A DNA stretch of 64,000 bases from Kaistella jeonii (GCF_000812865.1 NZ_JSYL01000002.1:372001-436000); one strand, 5' to 3'. Shown: positions 8,348-22,687, counted from the stretch's first letter. The notes: generated from the sequence alone by a model not told the origin. A program made the numbers and translations.

Positions 8348-10564
8348 TTATCGGGTTCTGTTTTTAATGTCTTTATCTGCACTATCAATATCTCTAACTT
8401 TTTTCACTTTTTGATTTCCAAAGTTGTAAACCATCGTTAATTTTACGCTTCTTGTATATCGGTCTTGAGAAATATTATTGTAGTTTCCGTTTTTTTGATA
8501 ATCTGTAACAGAAATCAATTGAGTATTTAAAACATCATCTAAATCTACTGAGAATGTCCAGTTATTCCATACTTTTTTCACGGTGAAATCTAAACTCATT
8601 ATTTTATCAAGTTCCCCTAGTTCTACCGTTTGTTTATCGATGTAAAAATAATTAATACCTAGAAACCAAGTTTTTTTCTTATCTAACTGAATATTGTTAT
8701 TTGTTTGAACTGTAAAACTAGTAGAATTTCTTTGGTTCTCATAAAGCGGGAAAATATCTCCTGTAATTGGATCCTGATTAAGACTTCCATTATTTCTATT
8801 GTGCTGAATTCCTGCATTAAAATTGGTAGATAAATATCCTTTGAAAAAACTTTTTTGCATTCCTAACATTGCGCTATATTCCTGGTTATTACCAAAATTT
8901 GTTCGGATGTATCTCACCTGATTTACGCCATTAATTACTCCCTGCAAAGGAACTTCTGTAATATTATCTTTCACAAAAGCATGATTTAAAATCAAAAAGT
9001 AAGAGTTTTTATACATGTAAGTAAATTCTTGTTTGTACACTGAAGAAGCTTTTACGAAAGGATTATTCTGCGTGTAATTAAATTCTGTCAATAAAGTTTT
9101 TACCGGATTCAACTCCCAAAAATTTGGTCTTTTGATACGACTGGAAAAAGCGTAAGAAATATTATTGTCTTTATTAATTGCATAATTCACACTTAAATAA
9201 GGCAACAACTGATTGTAATTTCTTTTGATGCTTCTCAACCTTTCATCTTCTGCATTATCAGAATTTCCTTCACTCTGAGTTAATTCATATCGAGCGCCAA
9301 TTTTACCGGAAAATTTTGGAGAAAATGATTTTTCAATCGTTAAATAAGCTCCATAAATATTTTCGTCGTAGAGAAAACGGTTAGGTTTTGACTCAGAAGT
9401 TTGTGTTCGAAAATCGAAAGCATTGTATTGCGTATCGTTATCTGTACTGGTTTTATTAAAATTTCCACCAACCGCAATTGTTAAATCTTTTTTGAATTTC
9501 TGAACATAATCTGCAGTTGCAGAAAAATTATTGATAATTTGAGGTTGAACCTGCATAATTTTCAAAGATTGCGAAATTTGATTTTGGTTGATATCGGAAC
9601 CATAAGTGAAATTAGTTGAAGTTTGAAATCTTCTGAAAAGTAATCCTGCTGCGTTTAAATTTAATTTACTTCCCAAAGAATCCGTTTTTAGTTCATAATT
9701 CAAATTCACAGAATTATTGTAAGAACGAGCATTCTCACTGCTTTTTGTCAAAGAATATTGGGTTTGGTCGGTCAGTAAACTGGTCGTTGTATTAAATAAA
9801 TCGATTGTAGAATCGTAACTTCTATTCGCTCTTGAATTGTAAGTTAAAGCTAAACTACTTTTATCGTTTAACTGGTAATCGATGTTTAAATAACCGCCTA
9901 AATTTTTGTTGGGATCAGACATAGAACCGACAGAACGATTTTCTGCATCTTTATTTCCATTATTTAAAATATAATATTTGTACTCTATATTTTCGTTAGT
10001 GTTTACATTTCCACTAATTCCTAACTTTTCTTTTCGATAATTCAAACTAACTCCAGCTCCGGTTGCATTAAAATAATTTTGCTCATTAACGAATCTCAAG
10101 TTTCCATTTAATCCGTCTGTAGTTTTCTTTTTCAGAATTATATTGATAATCCCGTCTGTAGATTCTACTTTAAATTCGCTTCCAGGCATTGTGATAACTT
10201 CAATTCTCTGAATATTTTCTGCGGGCATATTTTTTAGAAATTGTTCCAGTCCATCTGCATCCATTTGAGTTGGTCTTCCATTGATGTAAATTACGGCGTT
10301 AGATTTTCCGGCAATTTTTAAAGTTTTATCATCCGTTGAAGAAACAAGCGGCGTTTCTTTCAACAGCCCAAAAGCAGTATTTCCTTTTGCTATAGGAGAA
10401 GCTGAAATATCATAAACGAAACGGTCGCTTAACTTCTTGAAAACTTTTTTAGTTAACGTAACTTCTTTAATACTTTGAACTTTTAAAGTGTCGGTTTTTT
10501 GAGTTCCTTGTGCAAAGGCAATAACGCCGGAAAGCAAGGAGGAGATCATAATTATTTTTTTCAT
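8348..10564 (-). CDS. TonB-dependent-receptor-like outer membrane beta-barrel protein
   Basis: 738 residues: signal peptide (1-18, ending in AFA-Q), a plug-like domain (about 30-150, with the typical VIYINGRPTQ, IQRIEVITMPGSEF and GIINIILKKK motifs), then a barrel of alternating aromatic strands to a C-terminus ending in a charged tail. This fits the outer membrane beta-barrel family common in Flavobacteriia (PF14905 type), usually TonB-dependent. Unlike many relatives, no CarboxypepD_reg domain precedes the plug. Substrate unknown. The energising ExbB/ExbD/TonB set is encoded at 23.8-26.8 kb. Confidence 0.88.
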   Translation of the reverse strand: MKKIIMISSLLSGVIAFAQGTQKTDTLKVQSIKEVTLTKKVFKKLSDRFVYDISASPIAKGNTAFGLLKETPLVSSTDDKTLKIAGKSNAVIYINGRPTQMDADGLEQFLKNMPAENIQRIEVITMPGSEFKVESTDGIINIILKKKTTDGLNGNLRFVNEQNYFNATGAGVSLNYRKEKLGISGNVNTNENIEYKYYILNNGNKDAENRSVGSMSDPNKNLGGYLNIDYQLNDKSSLALTYNSRANRSYDSTIDLFNTTTSLLTDQTQYSLTKSSENARSYNNSVNLNYELKTDSLGSKLNLNAAGLLFRRFQTSTNFTYGSDINQNQISQSLKIMQVQPQIINNFSATADYVQKFKKDLTIAVGGNFNKTSTDNDTQYNAFDFRTQTSESKPNRFLYDENIYGAYLTIEKSFSPKFSGKIGARYELTQSEGNSDNAEDERLRSIKRNYNQLLPYLSVNYAINKDNNISYAFSSRIKRPNFWELNPVKTLLTEFNYTQNNPFVKASSVYKQEFTYMYKNSYFLILNHAFVKDNITEVPLQGVINGVNQVRYIRTNFGNNQEYSAMLGMQKSFFKGYLSTNFNAGIQHNRNNGSLNQDPITGDIFPLYENQRNSTSFTVQTNNNIQLDKKKTWFLGINYFYIDKQTVELGELDKIMSLDFTVKKVWNNWTFSVDLDDVLNTQLISVTDYQKNGNYNNISQDRYTRSVKLTMVYNFGNQKVKKVRDIDSADKDIKNRTR

Positions 10565-10848
10565 GGTTGAGGTTTTAAAAAAGAAAAAGAAGGAAGTGCG
10601 GTGATCAGTTTTTGATTGGTTATCATTTTGGTCCTTAGTTTTGCTTCCATCTTTTCTTTGGTTATATTTTTTTTAGTAGTATTACAATGCAAAGATATGT
10701 TAATATATTAGTATCATGCAATACAAAGTAGTAAAGTAATTTACTTTTGTAGATTAACAGACTGATAATCAATACTAAAACTTTTCACAATTTTTAATCT
10801 CTTTCTAATGAGAGACTGAAAACTAGAAAGTATTACATCAAAAACACA

Positions 10849-10882
10849 AAAAAGAGTGGAAAATCTCCACTCTTAAATTTTT
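10849..10882 (-). terminator. Intrinsic terminator after the DUF3817 gene
   Basis: Stem AAGAGTGGA / TCCACTCTT with a short AAATC loop; flanked by A- and T-rich tracts. It is 31 bases beyond the stop codon of the minus-strand gene. Confidence 0.7.
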
Positions 10883-10912
10883 ACTATTAAGATATTTAGA
10901 ACATTTCAGAAA

Positions 10913-11251
10913 TTATTCCCGGTCAAAACGAGCCAGTTTTTTTTCTACCCAAATCGTCGCAAAAGGGAAAAATGCCGAGATTACTGCAAAGACCGTATCT
11001 TCATCGTCCCACTTAAAAATTTTTCTCGCAGGAATTAAAAGTAAAAGATAAAGGCTAAAAAATAAACCATGAATATTTCCTACAATAATAATATAAATAG
11101 TAGGCAAAAGTGCATCTCGATCATAACGAATCCAAACCATCGCACTGAAAAGAAAACACCAGGAAATTGCTTCTGCAAAGCAGATTTGATGAAACCACTT
11201 GGTAAGTTTTTCTTTGGAATATTTTGAAAAGAAATGTTCGATAAAGTGCAT
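10913..11251 (-). CDS. DUF3817 family membrane protein
   Basis: 112 residues with three predicted membrane helices. The sequence FAEAISWCFLF, the loop after it, and GNIHGLFFSLYLLLL match the short DUF3817 family of inner-membrane proteins, whose function is unknown. Genes around it are unrelated (receptor, nadD). Confidence 0.8.
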   Translation of the reverse strand: MHFIEHFFSKYSKEKLTKWFHQICFAEAISWCFLFSAMVWIRYDRDALLPTIYIIIVGNIHGLFFSLYLLLLIPARKIFKWDDEDTVFAVISAFFPFATIWVEKKLARFDRE

Positions 11252-11324
11252 GTAGAATTATTTAACAATTTGTGAGGAGAACGACTGCAAATTTAAGGAT
11301 TTAAAATAGGAGAAACCTAAAGTA

Positions 11325-11909
11325 TTATTTATAGAGACTGCTTCCGTCCAAATATTCAAAAACTTCTGGTGGCAACATTGGTCGCACATTTTTTCCATCT
11401 TTGATCATATTTCGGATTTCGGTAGCAGAAATTTCTACAACCGGCGCATTGATCAGAGAAATATTTTCGTGCTGCAAATAATCGTTATCTTTCTTCTCTC
11501 CTTCAAAGTTTCTGGGATAAACAATGATCTGATTATTTTTAATTAAAGTTTCCGAATTCTTCCATTTAGAAAGTCCATCCAAATTATCTTCACCCATAAT
11601 CAAAGCGAACGAATAATCGGGGTGTTTCTCATGTAGATAAGTTAATGTATCAATCGTGTAACTAGGTTTAGGCAAAGAAAACTCTACATTCGACACCCGC
11701 ATTTTCGGATAATTTTTTACAGCAACTTGCACCATATCTAAACGGTTATGATCTTTGAGTAAAGATTTTTTATTTTTAAAAGGATTTTGAGGACTTACAA
11801 CAAACCAAAGTTCTTCCATATCAGAATTCTCCAGAATATAATTGGCTAAAATTAAATGACCAATATGAATGGGATTAAAACTACCGAAAAACAAGCCTAT
11901 TTTTTTCAT
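11325..11909 (-). CDS. nadD: Nicotinate-nucleotide adenylyltransferase
   Basis: Transfers AMP from ATP to nicotinate mononucleotide in NAD biosynthesis. The 194-residue protein has the nucleotidyltransferase signature GLFFGSFNPIHIGHL (residues 4-18, with the HIGH motif), PSYTIDTL, MGEDNLD and the C-terminal SATEIRNMI, corresponding to the ISSTxIR motif. Length is normal. In many Flavobacteriia it sits near gmk; here the neighbour is a DUF3817 gene. Confidence 0.95.
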   Translation of the reverse strand: MKKIGLFFGSFNPIHIGHLILANYILENSDMEELWFVVSPQNPFKNKKSLLKDHNRLDMVQVAVKNYPKMRVSNVEFSLPKPSYTIDTLTYLHEKHPDYSFALIMGEDNLDGLSKWKNSETLIKNNQIIVYPRNFEGEKKDNDYLQHENISLINAPVVEISATEIRNMIKDGKNVRPMLPPEVFEYLDGSSLYK

Positions 11910-12124
11910 GAATTTTCAAATATAACCTTCCGAAAATTGAAAGGATGAAAGTACTTTTTAATAATGCTTAAAGATAAAAAATTAATCCTGATCTCCAGGA
12001 AATTGCAATTTAAAAATCTATATTTCTTTTAAATTCATCCCAAATTGTATCACACTAAATAAAAAAATAAATTTAAAAATATAATAAACTTGCGTAAATT
12101 GAGTTCCAATTAAGAATCTATTTA

Positions 12125-13729
12125 TTGAAAATCTTTTACGCCATATTTCTGCTGCTCATCTGTGTTTTTTTTAAAGCTCAGCAAAAACAATATCAACTAA
12201 TTGATGTTGAAAATAATCAAAAGATTGCAGTAAAAGATTCACTTTCTGCGGTTAAATTTCTAGACTCTCTCTCCCAAAACAAATACTATTTTATTGAAGT
12301 TAAAAATGTTACAAAAGAGGCAAATGTGACCAACATTTACTTCGATAAAGGCAAAAATTTTAACGAAGCGCAAATTACAATTCTAGCTGAACCTGCAAAA
12401 TTATCCAAATTAAAAACCGAATTCTTTACAAAGAATCTAGACTCTTTAAAAAAAGAAATCAGCGAAAAATACCGCAACCAGGGATTTGCTTTTAACCGTG
12501 TGAAATCGAAATTCACCGGAATGAAAAATAATATTCCGCAAGTTGAGATCACTGTCGTTGAAGGAAATAAAAGGAAAATAGATGCTTTCGTCATTAAAGG
12601 TTATGAAAAAGTCCCTACAAGATTTATCAAAAATTTAGAAAAAGAATTTCAAGGTAAAACTTATGATGACAGAAATTTGGTCGCCATCAATCAATCTCTC
12701 CAAAATCATCCTTTTATATCGCTAGATAAACCACCGCAAACTTTATTTACCAAAGATTCTACGCAAGTATTTTTATTTTTGAGAAAAAAGAGATCTAATA
12801 GTTTTGATGGTGTCATCGGTTTTGGGAACGATAAAACCAATAAATTTACTGTTAATGGAAGTTTGAATGTCAATTTCAGAAATATGTTTAATCGATTTGA
12901 AACTGTAAATGTTTTTTGGCAAAGAAATCCAGATCAAGGACAAACTTTTGATCTTCAAACCGATATTCCTTATCTCTTTAAATCAAATTTCGGAACCAAT
13001 ATCAATGTGAATATTTTCAGGCAAGATTCCACTTATGCAACGGTAAAATTTTTACCGAGTATCTACCTTCATTTAAGTAGCAGACAAAAATTGGGACTTC
13101 GCGGAAGGTTTGAAACTTCGGCAATTATCGATACATTATACACGCAGGGAAAAGATTTTACAAAGCAAGGAATCGGTGTTTGGTATGAGTTTACAGAACC
13201 TTCCGAAGTCGGACTCTTTCTCTATAAAACGCGGATTAGAGGTGAAGCCGACTATATTTCAACGAATTATTCAAAAGAAAATGCTACCGTTACACAAAAT
13301 AATTTCCTCTTTTCCGCTGAACGAAATTTTCATATTTCGGGGAATAATTATTTAAATTTACGAGGTGAAACCGCCCTATTAAATTCGAAAAATGAGTTCG
13401 CAGCAAATGAATTATTGCGTTTTGGAGGTTGGAATTCTTTTCGGGGATTTAATGAGAATTCGCTTTATGCAGATCTATATTATTATGGAACAGCGGAATA
13501 CCGATATCTTGTAGGTGAACAGGCTTTTTTTGATGTTTTCGGACAGTACGGCGAATTCAACAATAAGAGTTTGAACTTAAAACCGAAAATTTACAGTTTT
13601 GGATTGGGTTTCAATTTCGTTCTACCTATTGGACTGATGAGTTTTCAGATTTCAAATGGAAATGAATTCGGTAATCCGATTAAATTTGGCGATACTAAAA
13701 TCCATTGGGGAATTTTGAGTAGGTTTTAG
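12125..13729 (+). CDS. BamA/TamA-family outer membrane protein with POTRA region
   Basis: 534 residues with a signal peptide (KIFYAIFLLLICVFFKAQQ). The only sensible start is TTG at 12125, since there is no upstream in-frame ATG and the signal peptide begins there. Residues about 75-215 look like POTRA domains (for example VEGNKRKIDAFVIKGYEKVPTRF split as VEGNKRKIDAF and GYEKVPTRFIKN); residues about 230-534 are beta-barrel strands, with the RGFNENS turn (near 440) and a C-terminal strand ending in aromatic F as in Omp85 proteins. It likely helps insert or export proteins or lipids at the outer membrane. Confidence 0.82.
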   Translation: MKIFYAIFLLLICVFFKAQQKQYQLIDVENNQKIAVKDSLSAVKFLDSLSQNKYYFIEVKNVTKEANVTNIYFDKGKNFNEAQITILAEPAKLSKLKTEFFTKNLDSLKKEISEKYRNQGFAFNRVKSKFTGMKNNIPQVEITVVEGNKRKIDAFVIKGYEKVPTRFIKNLEKEFQGKTYDDRNLVAINQSLQNHPFISLDKPPQTLFTKDSTQVFLFLRKKRSNSFDGVIGFGNDKTNKFTVNGSLNVNFRNMFNRFETVNVFWQRNPDQGQTFDLQTDIPYLFKSNFGTNINVNIFRQDSTYATVKFLPSIYLHLSSRQKLGLRGRFETSAIIDTLYTQGKDFTKQGIGVWYEFTEPSEVGLFLYKTRIRGEADYISTNYSKENATVTQNNFLFSAERNFHISGNNYLNLRGETALLNSKNEFAANELLRFGGWNSFRGFNENSLYADLYYYGTAEYRYLVGEQAFFDVFGQYGEFNNKSLNLKPKIYSFGLGFNFVLPIGLMSFQISNGNEFGNPIKFGDTKIHWGILSRF

Positions 13730-13769
13730 AATTGTTGGGAGCAAACAGCATTTTTCATATTTCAAACCG

Positions 13770-13865
13770 TAAAACACGCTGTCCACTTTATCTTTTTTGC
13801 TTACAATTTTTCCGATCATAATAAATTAGCACCAGCAAAAAAGGATGCCGCTCCCATCGTGGCTA
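13770..13865 (-). repeat. Hairpin-bearing intergenic element, copy 1 of 3
   Basis: On the minus strand: GATGGGAGCGGCATCC, then TTTTTTGCT, a variable loop, AGCAAAAAA, then GATAAAGTGGACAGCG. The same framework (GATGG-AG-GG-A-TCCTTTTT-hairpin-AAAAAGAT-GGACAGC) occurs at 42435 and 50768. It lies 3' of the BamA-like gene. No coding potential. Confidence 0.65.
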
Positions 13866-14340
13866 GAATAAAAGTTCCTTCTTCTTCCAAACAAATAATG
13901 CTTCCTCGTTTTAGAAAGTTTGCCCTACATGATTCTTTCACCAAAAGTGCATAATTTCAAATTCTAAAGAATAACTAAATTAATAAGTTTTCAAAACGCA
14001 ACAATGAATGTAAAGGAGTCCTTGGTAGTAATATTTACTTTAGGTTTTACATTTATAATAAAAGGTAAATTATTAAAATAGCTTTTTCGCAAATTCAACT
14101 AAGGAACACCAATTTCCCATCCTTTTTATATTGGAGGACCATAAAATTAATCAGATAACCATTGAGATCAAAACGGAATACAGACTTACTTTAATTTATA
14201 GAAAAATTATATCTATAATCACAAACTCAAACAGAACTAACTGCATCAAATAATACGTATATTTAGAATATTCTATTTCCTAAATACTTATAGCTTATTA
14301 TAAACTTTCCATCATAAAATTTGACAATGAAAATCTGTAG
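13866..14340. other. Non-coding AT-rich stretch
   Basis: No ORF with recognisable content on either strand between the repeat element and the hairpin at 14341. Nothing further seen. Confidence 0.5.
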
Positions 14341-14370
14341 AATTTCTAAGTGTTCTTAGAAATTTTTTCC
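14341..14370 (+). terminator. Orphan intrinsic terminator
   Basis: AATTTCTAAG-TGTT-CTTAGAAATT followed by TTTT on the plus strand. The nearest upstream plus-strand gene ends about 610 bases earlier, so it may end an unannotated transcript. Confidence 0.5.
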
Positions 14371-14498
14371 GCGCTCGGATCTTGCGTCTATATCATATCT
14401 TCGTCCTTTGTTTGTGATCAATCATAACTATTCGACTTCACCTTCTCGTCTATAACCTTTCCGTCTTTTCTCTATTATTTTTTTTAAGTTTGCAGCAC

Positions 14499-14537
14499 AA
14501 AAAAACCTCATACAAATAAATGTATGAGGTTTTAAAA
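14499..14537 (-). terminator. Terminator of the rRNA operon
   Basis: Stem AAAACCTCATACA / TGTATGAGGTTTT with T-run on the minus strand, immediately after the 5S gene. Confidence 0.85.
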
Positions 14538-14539
14538 AA

Positions 14540-14647
<108 letters not shown>

Positions 14648-14834
14648 AGTTGGTTTTGTACAAAAGGATGTACAGTATATGTATATTAAATAAGACTAAT
14701 AGATAATAGACAGATAGATAATAGACTTTTAGTCTGGTATCTGGTGTCTTTAAATCTCTTGTCTGATTTAAAAAATCGATAAAAACGTTCACAAAGAGAA
14801 GACCGTATTGCACGATCGAGTGCCTATATTAAGC

Positions 14835-17598
<2,764 letters not shown>

Positions 17599-17711
17599 CT
17601 AATATAAAATTAGTTCAGTATTTTTTGTCTAACACCGTAGTGTTAAACGATATTTTTAAAACTCGGCACTCGAAAGTGCGCGGTTTTCTCTTTGTGATGT
17701 TCTTATCGTTA

Positions 17712-17724
17712 ATGTCAATGATCT
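17712..17724 (-). promoter_or_regulatory. Conserved 13-mer in the 23S leader (boxA-like)
   Basis: ATGTCAATGATCT (plus strand; AGATCATTGACAT in the transcript) is identical to the 13-mer at 19981-19993 in the 16S leader. Its place before each large rRNA suggests an antitermination boxA or processing signal; this is inference. Confidence 0.45.
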
Positions 17725-17945
17725 TATGTCTTTTTGCTCTTCTGATAAACAGATGTGTTTTTGGCTCCATCCGTCACTTTTAAATCAGTCTCGCAAAACT
17801 GTGAATATATAGGTCTCGATCCTATTAAACATTTTGGTTTCCCAATCTGTCTCGCCTCCATTCGGCGTCATTCGTTCTTTTGTAATATAAATATCTTCTG
17901 TTCTTGTTACATCAATGTAACTTGTCACTATATTGCTATAGTTTG

Positions 17946-18019
17946 TGGAGAATAAGGGAGTCGAACCCTTGACCTCCTGCGTGCAAGGCAGGCGCTCTAG
18001 CCAACTGAGCTAATTCCCC
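17946..18019 (-). tRNA. tRNA-Ala (TGC)
   Basis: 74 nt cloverleaf on the minus strand: acceptor GGGGAAT / ATTCTCC with discriminator A, D-arm AGCTCAGTTGG, anticodon loop with TGC, T-arm GGTTCGACT. No encoded CCA. Second tRNA in the 16S-23S spacer. Confidence 0.95.
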
Positions 18020-18119
18020 GCTAGTGTTAGATTTTAGATGATAAATTTTAAATTTTAGATTAAATCCTTTCGAATTGTATCTAACTTCTATTGTCTAACA
18101 TCTAACTTCTATTTATTAG

Positions 18120-18193
18120 TAGTCTCGGGCAGGCTCGAACTGCCGACCTCTACATTATCAGTGTAGCGCTCTAACCAGCTGAGCTACGAGACT
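18120..18193 (-). tRNA. tRNA-Ile (GAT)
   Basis: 74 nt on the minus strand: acceptor AGTCTCG / CGAGACT with discriminator A, anticodon stem CTACA / TGTAG around CTGATAA (GAT), T-loop GTTCGAG. No encoded CCA. First tRNA in the rRNA spacer; the Ile-Ala order is the standard one. Confidence 0.95.
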
Positions 18194-18392
18194 CTTTTAT
18201 GAGTAAAAAGTAATGAGTAATAAATTATATATCCTCTTTCTTCATCCTCAATCTCTTCCCTGATTACTAATCCTAGTGGGTATGTTTTTTATAAATATCA
18301 ACCAAATAAAGAAAAACGTAAGCTAACTTTGAGTAAGACAATGATACTTGCGTATCGTTTTGTTTGTTTATACTCCTCTAACGAAGAGTCTC

Positions 18393-19909
<1,517 letters not shown>

Positions 19910-19980
19910 GTATGTTTGTCTGACTCACTCAAAAGTTATTTACGCTTTAGTTTTTCCTTACTTTTTTGGTTGTTATTTGT

Positions 19981-19993
19981 ATGTCAATGATCT
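19981..19993 (-). promoter_or_regulatory. Conserved 13-mer in the 16S leader (boxA-like)
   Basis: Second copy of ATGTCAATGATCT, identical to 17712-17724; located about 75 bases 5' of mature 16S in the transcript. Confidence 0.45.
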
Positions 19994-20052
19994 CTATTCT
20001 TCTCGCTTTATTTTCGGAAACTCTTTCTGTCGTTGGTTCCGAATTGCGAGTG

Positions 20053-20083
20053 CAAAAGTATAAACTTATTTCTAATTGACCAA
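20053..20083 (-). promoter_or_regulatory. rRNA operon promoter, proximal
   Basis: Minus strand: TTG (20081-20083), 20-base spacer, TACTTTTG (20053-20060), which fits the Bacteroidota TTG-N17-23-TAnnTTTG promoter. Confidence 0.7.
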
Positions 20084-20189
20084 ATGTTTTTGAAGAAATT
20101 TTAAAACTTTTTTCTAAGCCTTAAAAATTACCATCTCTAATCATTCAATCTGCTTCTACTTCGCTTCCCGTTACTCTCGTTTGGGGTTG

Positions 20190-20219
20190 CAAAGATAAGA
20201 AGGTTTTTTTAATCTACAA
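20190..20219 (-). promoter_or_regulatory. rRNA operon promoter, middle
   Basis: Minus strand: TTG (20217-20219), 19-base spacer, TATCTTTG (20190-20197), an ideal match with optimal spacing. Confidence 0.75.
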
Positions 20220-20317
20220 GCTTTTTTGAAAAAAAATTTTAGAAACTTTCGATCCTATTATTTAACATCATATCTACCTGAAACGCTCTACTATGCTACT
20301 TCTTGTTTGAAGTGGTG

Positions 20318-20348
20318 CAAAGATATACCTACACTATTTATCTCGCAA
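20318..20348 (-). promoter_or_regulatory. rRNA operon promoter, distal
   Basis: Minus strand: TTG (20346-20348), 20-base spacer, TATCTTTG (20318-20325). Confidence 0.75.
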
Positions 20349-20885
20349 ATGTTTTTTCATGTTATTTGTAACCGCTCGAAAAAATGCCCTCTAATAAATT
20401 GATTCATAGTCAACTAATACTACATATAAGTTATCCACATTATGTCAAATCATCTTTTTAGGTGGTTTTAATCATCAGAAAACGGCCAGTACAAAGCACC
20501 TTGCATTTTAATAAAGCTTTAAAATGGATACGGAATTGCCAAATAATCAAAAATATCTTACGCTATAAATCAAAAAGTCAACAAAATTTTTTATAAAAAT
20601 TACAAAGCTGTTGACTATACCTATTTTAAATAAGTACTTATTTAAATAATTATAATGCTATAATATTTACTGATGTGATATAATTAGATCGGAAAAATCT
20701 TGAAATGATAAAATCAAACCTCTTTTGTAAAATAAAAATGTATCATCTACATATATATTGCAATAAGAAATATGAAAAAAATTCAAATGCATCGAGATAT
20801 CTGAAATTATCCTCTGAGCCAAAATGGAAAAGAGCTATCCACAAAACAACATCTATGATGCAAAAAAATGAAGAAAACACCAAAA
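20349..20885. other. Non-coding stretch upstream of the rRNA promoters
   Basis: Very AT-rich. A 71-codon frame at 20705-20920 has no recognisable content and runs through the terminator at 20886. Nothing else seen. Confidence 0.5.
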
Positions 20886-20914
20886 AAAATCCCACTTTAA
20901 AAAAGTGGGATTTA
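20886..20914 (-). terminator. Terminator of the TPR-protein gene
   Basis: AAATCCCACTTT / AAAGTGGGATTT hairpin, 16 bases beyond the stop of the minus-strand gene at 20930; marks the end of the envelope cluster. Confidence 0.8.
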
Positions 20915-20929
20915 ATTTAAATAAAAATT

Positions 20930-22594
20930 TTATTTATCGAGTTGTTCTTTTAATTTCACTGCATTTGGTGATGTAGAATCAAACATTACTGATCTATCAA
21001 TGTATTCCTTAGCTTTTACTGGGTCCTTATCCTTTATATAGCTAGCTATGCTATAATATGCATAAGCCAAAGCTTGCTTGTTCGTAGCTTCCTCCGTTGG
21101 CTTAACAACCGAAACATATTTTTCAAAAGCAATATTTCCCAATTCGTAATTTTTTAATTGTTGGTATGCAATTCCCTGGCTATAATAAGCTGGTGCCCAA
21201 TCTGGCAATAATCCGCTCATTTTTTTCCATGCTTGTATTTCACCATTATAATTTTTAGCTGCTTGGTAAGCATTAGCTAATTTAAACAGCGCATTAGTAT
21301 CCTGAGGATTTGCTGCTACTTCTACTTTAGCTGCATCAATTTCAGGGGTTGTTGGACCTTCATCAACAGCGGCTTGAGTAACTCCGCCACCACTTTTTAT
21401 CTTCACAAGTTCCTCGTCCCAGTTTAGGGTTTCATCTTTTGCAGCTTTAGCAATCGCAATTTTTTGTTGAGATTCCAGCATATAAGCTGCTTTTTTTGTT
21501 GCATCTGTTTCTTTTTGTGCTAAACCAGCAGCAATCAATCCTAGCAAACCTTGATCTGCAGGCTGAACTCTACTTTTTTCAGCTTTAGAAATAAACTGAT
21601 CCATATTCATTTTAGCATTGTCATAATCATGATCTGCATATAATAAATAAGATCTCAATTTGTATTTAATAGGATCATTTACCTTATCAAATACTTTGTC
21701 TAAATACATTTTTGAATTTCCATAGTCTTCATTAGTAAAGAATAATTTAGAAATCTCTAATTGAGTATCAGGATCTTCATCTGCATATTTTGCATAATTA
21801 ACCAAATCTTGTGTTGCTAAAGCATTTTGCTGATATTTAATATCATATCCTGCTTTTGCTTTATAAGCCGGCGCATACGTTGAATCTGATGCAATGGCTC
21901 GCTCAATACTTTCTTTTGCTTTTTGCCATTGCTGAGCTTGCATCCAAAGTGTTCCAATTCTGGTATAAACTGAAGCTTTATTTTTGGCAATAGGTAGGGC
22001 TTTGTCATAAGCGGTCATCGCAGAACCTGCAACTTGTGGACTGTTCGTCAATTTTAAACGGTAAGCATCACCCAAAGTGTAATAATAATAGGCAGGAGTT
22101 CCTCCTTTTTGCGATTTATCAATAGCTCTATTTAAATAATCGATTGCAAGGTCTGCATTTTGCGGTCCACCAAAAAGAGTTAAAGCTTCAGCGGCTCTGT
22201 ACAAAACTTCTGCATCTTTATCTCGTGAATCTTTTACAATATTTTGGATTTCGGTAATCGCAGACTTATCTCCTTTTCCTAATTTCGCAGAGGCTAAACC
22301 TATTTTATTAAGATTGCTTTTCTTATCTTCTGCTAATCCTTTGTTAAAATTTTCTTGCGCCATTTCAAAATTTGGCTCAAACTGAGTAAGATATGCGTTT
22401 CCTAGATAGAAAAAATTATCGGCTGTAGGAGATTTTGCAATCATTTCCGTAAAAACTTCTTTTGCTTTTGCGTATTTGTGACTATCTGCATTTGCTACAC
22501 CATCTTGTAAAGTTTGTGCAAAAGCAAAATTCGAAAAAAATCCTACTGCTGCACCGAATGCAATTTTCTTTGATAAATTCATTATATCTTTCAT
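20930..22594 (-). CDS. Secreted tetratricopeptide-repeat protein
   Basis: 554 residues with a signal peptide (ATG at 22594, or four codons later at 22582, both possible) cleaved after FAFA. The rest is TPR-like: repeated helical pairs such as NFFYLGNAYL, AYYYYTLGDAYRL, ASVYTRIGTLWMQAQQWQKAKESIERAIA, APAYYSQGIAYQQLKNYELG (each shown in part). An Ala/Gly linker near residue 410 separates two TPR blocks. It closes the ExbB/ExbD/TonB cluster, an order common in Flavobacteriia, and likely scaffolds periplasmic complexes; exact partner unknown. Confidence 0.82.
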   Translation of the reverse strand: MKDIMNLSKKIAFGAAVGFFSNFAFAQTLQDGVANADSHKYAKAKEVFTEMIAKSPTADNFFYLGNAYLTQFEPNFEMAQENFNKGLAEDKKSNLNKIGLASAKLGKGDKSAITEIQNIVKDSRDKDAEVLYRAAEALTLFGGPQNADLAIDYLNRAIDKSQKGGTPAYYYYTLGDAYRLKLTNSPQVAGSAMTAYDKALPIAKNKASVYTRIGTLWMQAQQWQKAKESIERAIASDSTYAPAYKAKAGYDIKYQQNALATQDLVNYAKYADEDPDTQLEISKLFFTNEDYGNSKMYLDKVFDKVNDPIKYKLRSYLLYADHDYDNAKMNMDQFISKAEKSRVQPADQGLLGLIAAGLAQKETDATKKAAYMLESQQKIAIAKAAKDETLNWDEELVKIKSGGGVTQAAVDEGPTTPEIDAAKVEVAANPQDTNALFKLANAYQAAKNYNGEIQAWKKMSGLLPDWAPAYYSQGIAYQQLKNYELGNIAFEKYVSVVKPTEEATNKQALAYAYYSIASYIKDKDPVKAKEYIDRSVMFDSTSPNAVKLKEQLDK

Positions 22595-22687
22595 TTTTAT
22601 TTGTTTAATGTTTACGAGTAATTTTTAACCCAATTTTTATACCAAAATATTCCAATTTTTTAAATATCGAAATTTTCTTAATAAAAT

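Noticed and set aside
20705-20920. 71-codon plus-strand ORF
   Set aside because: Runs through the terminator of the TPR gene; composition reflects AT-rich DNA.
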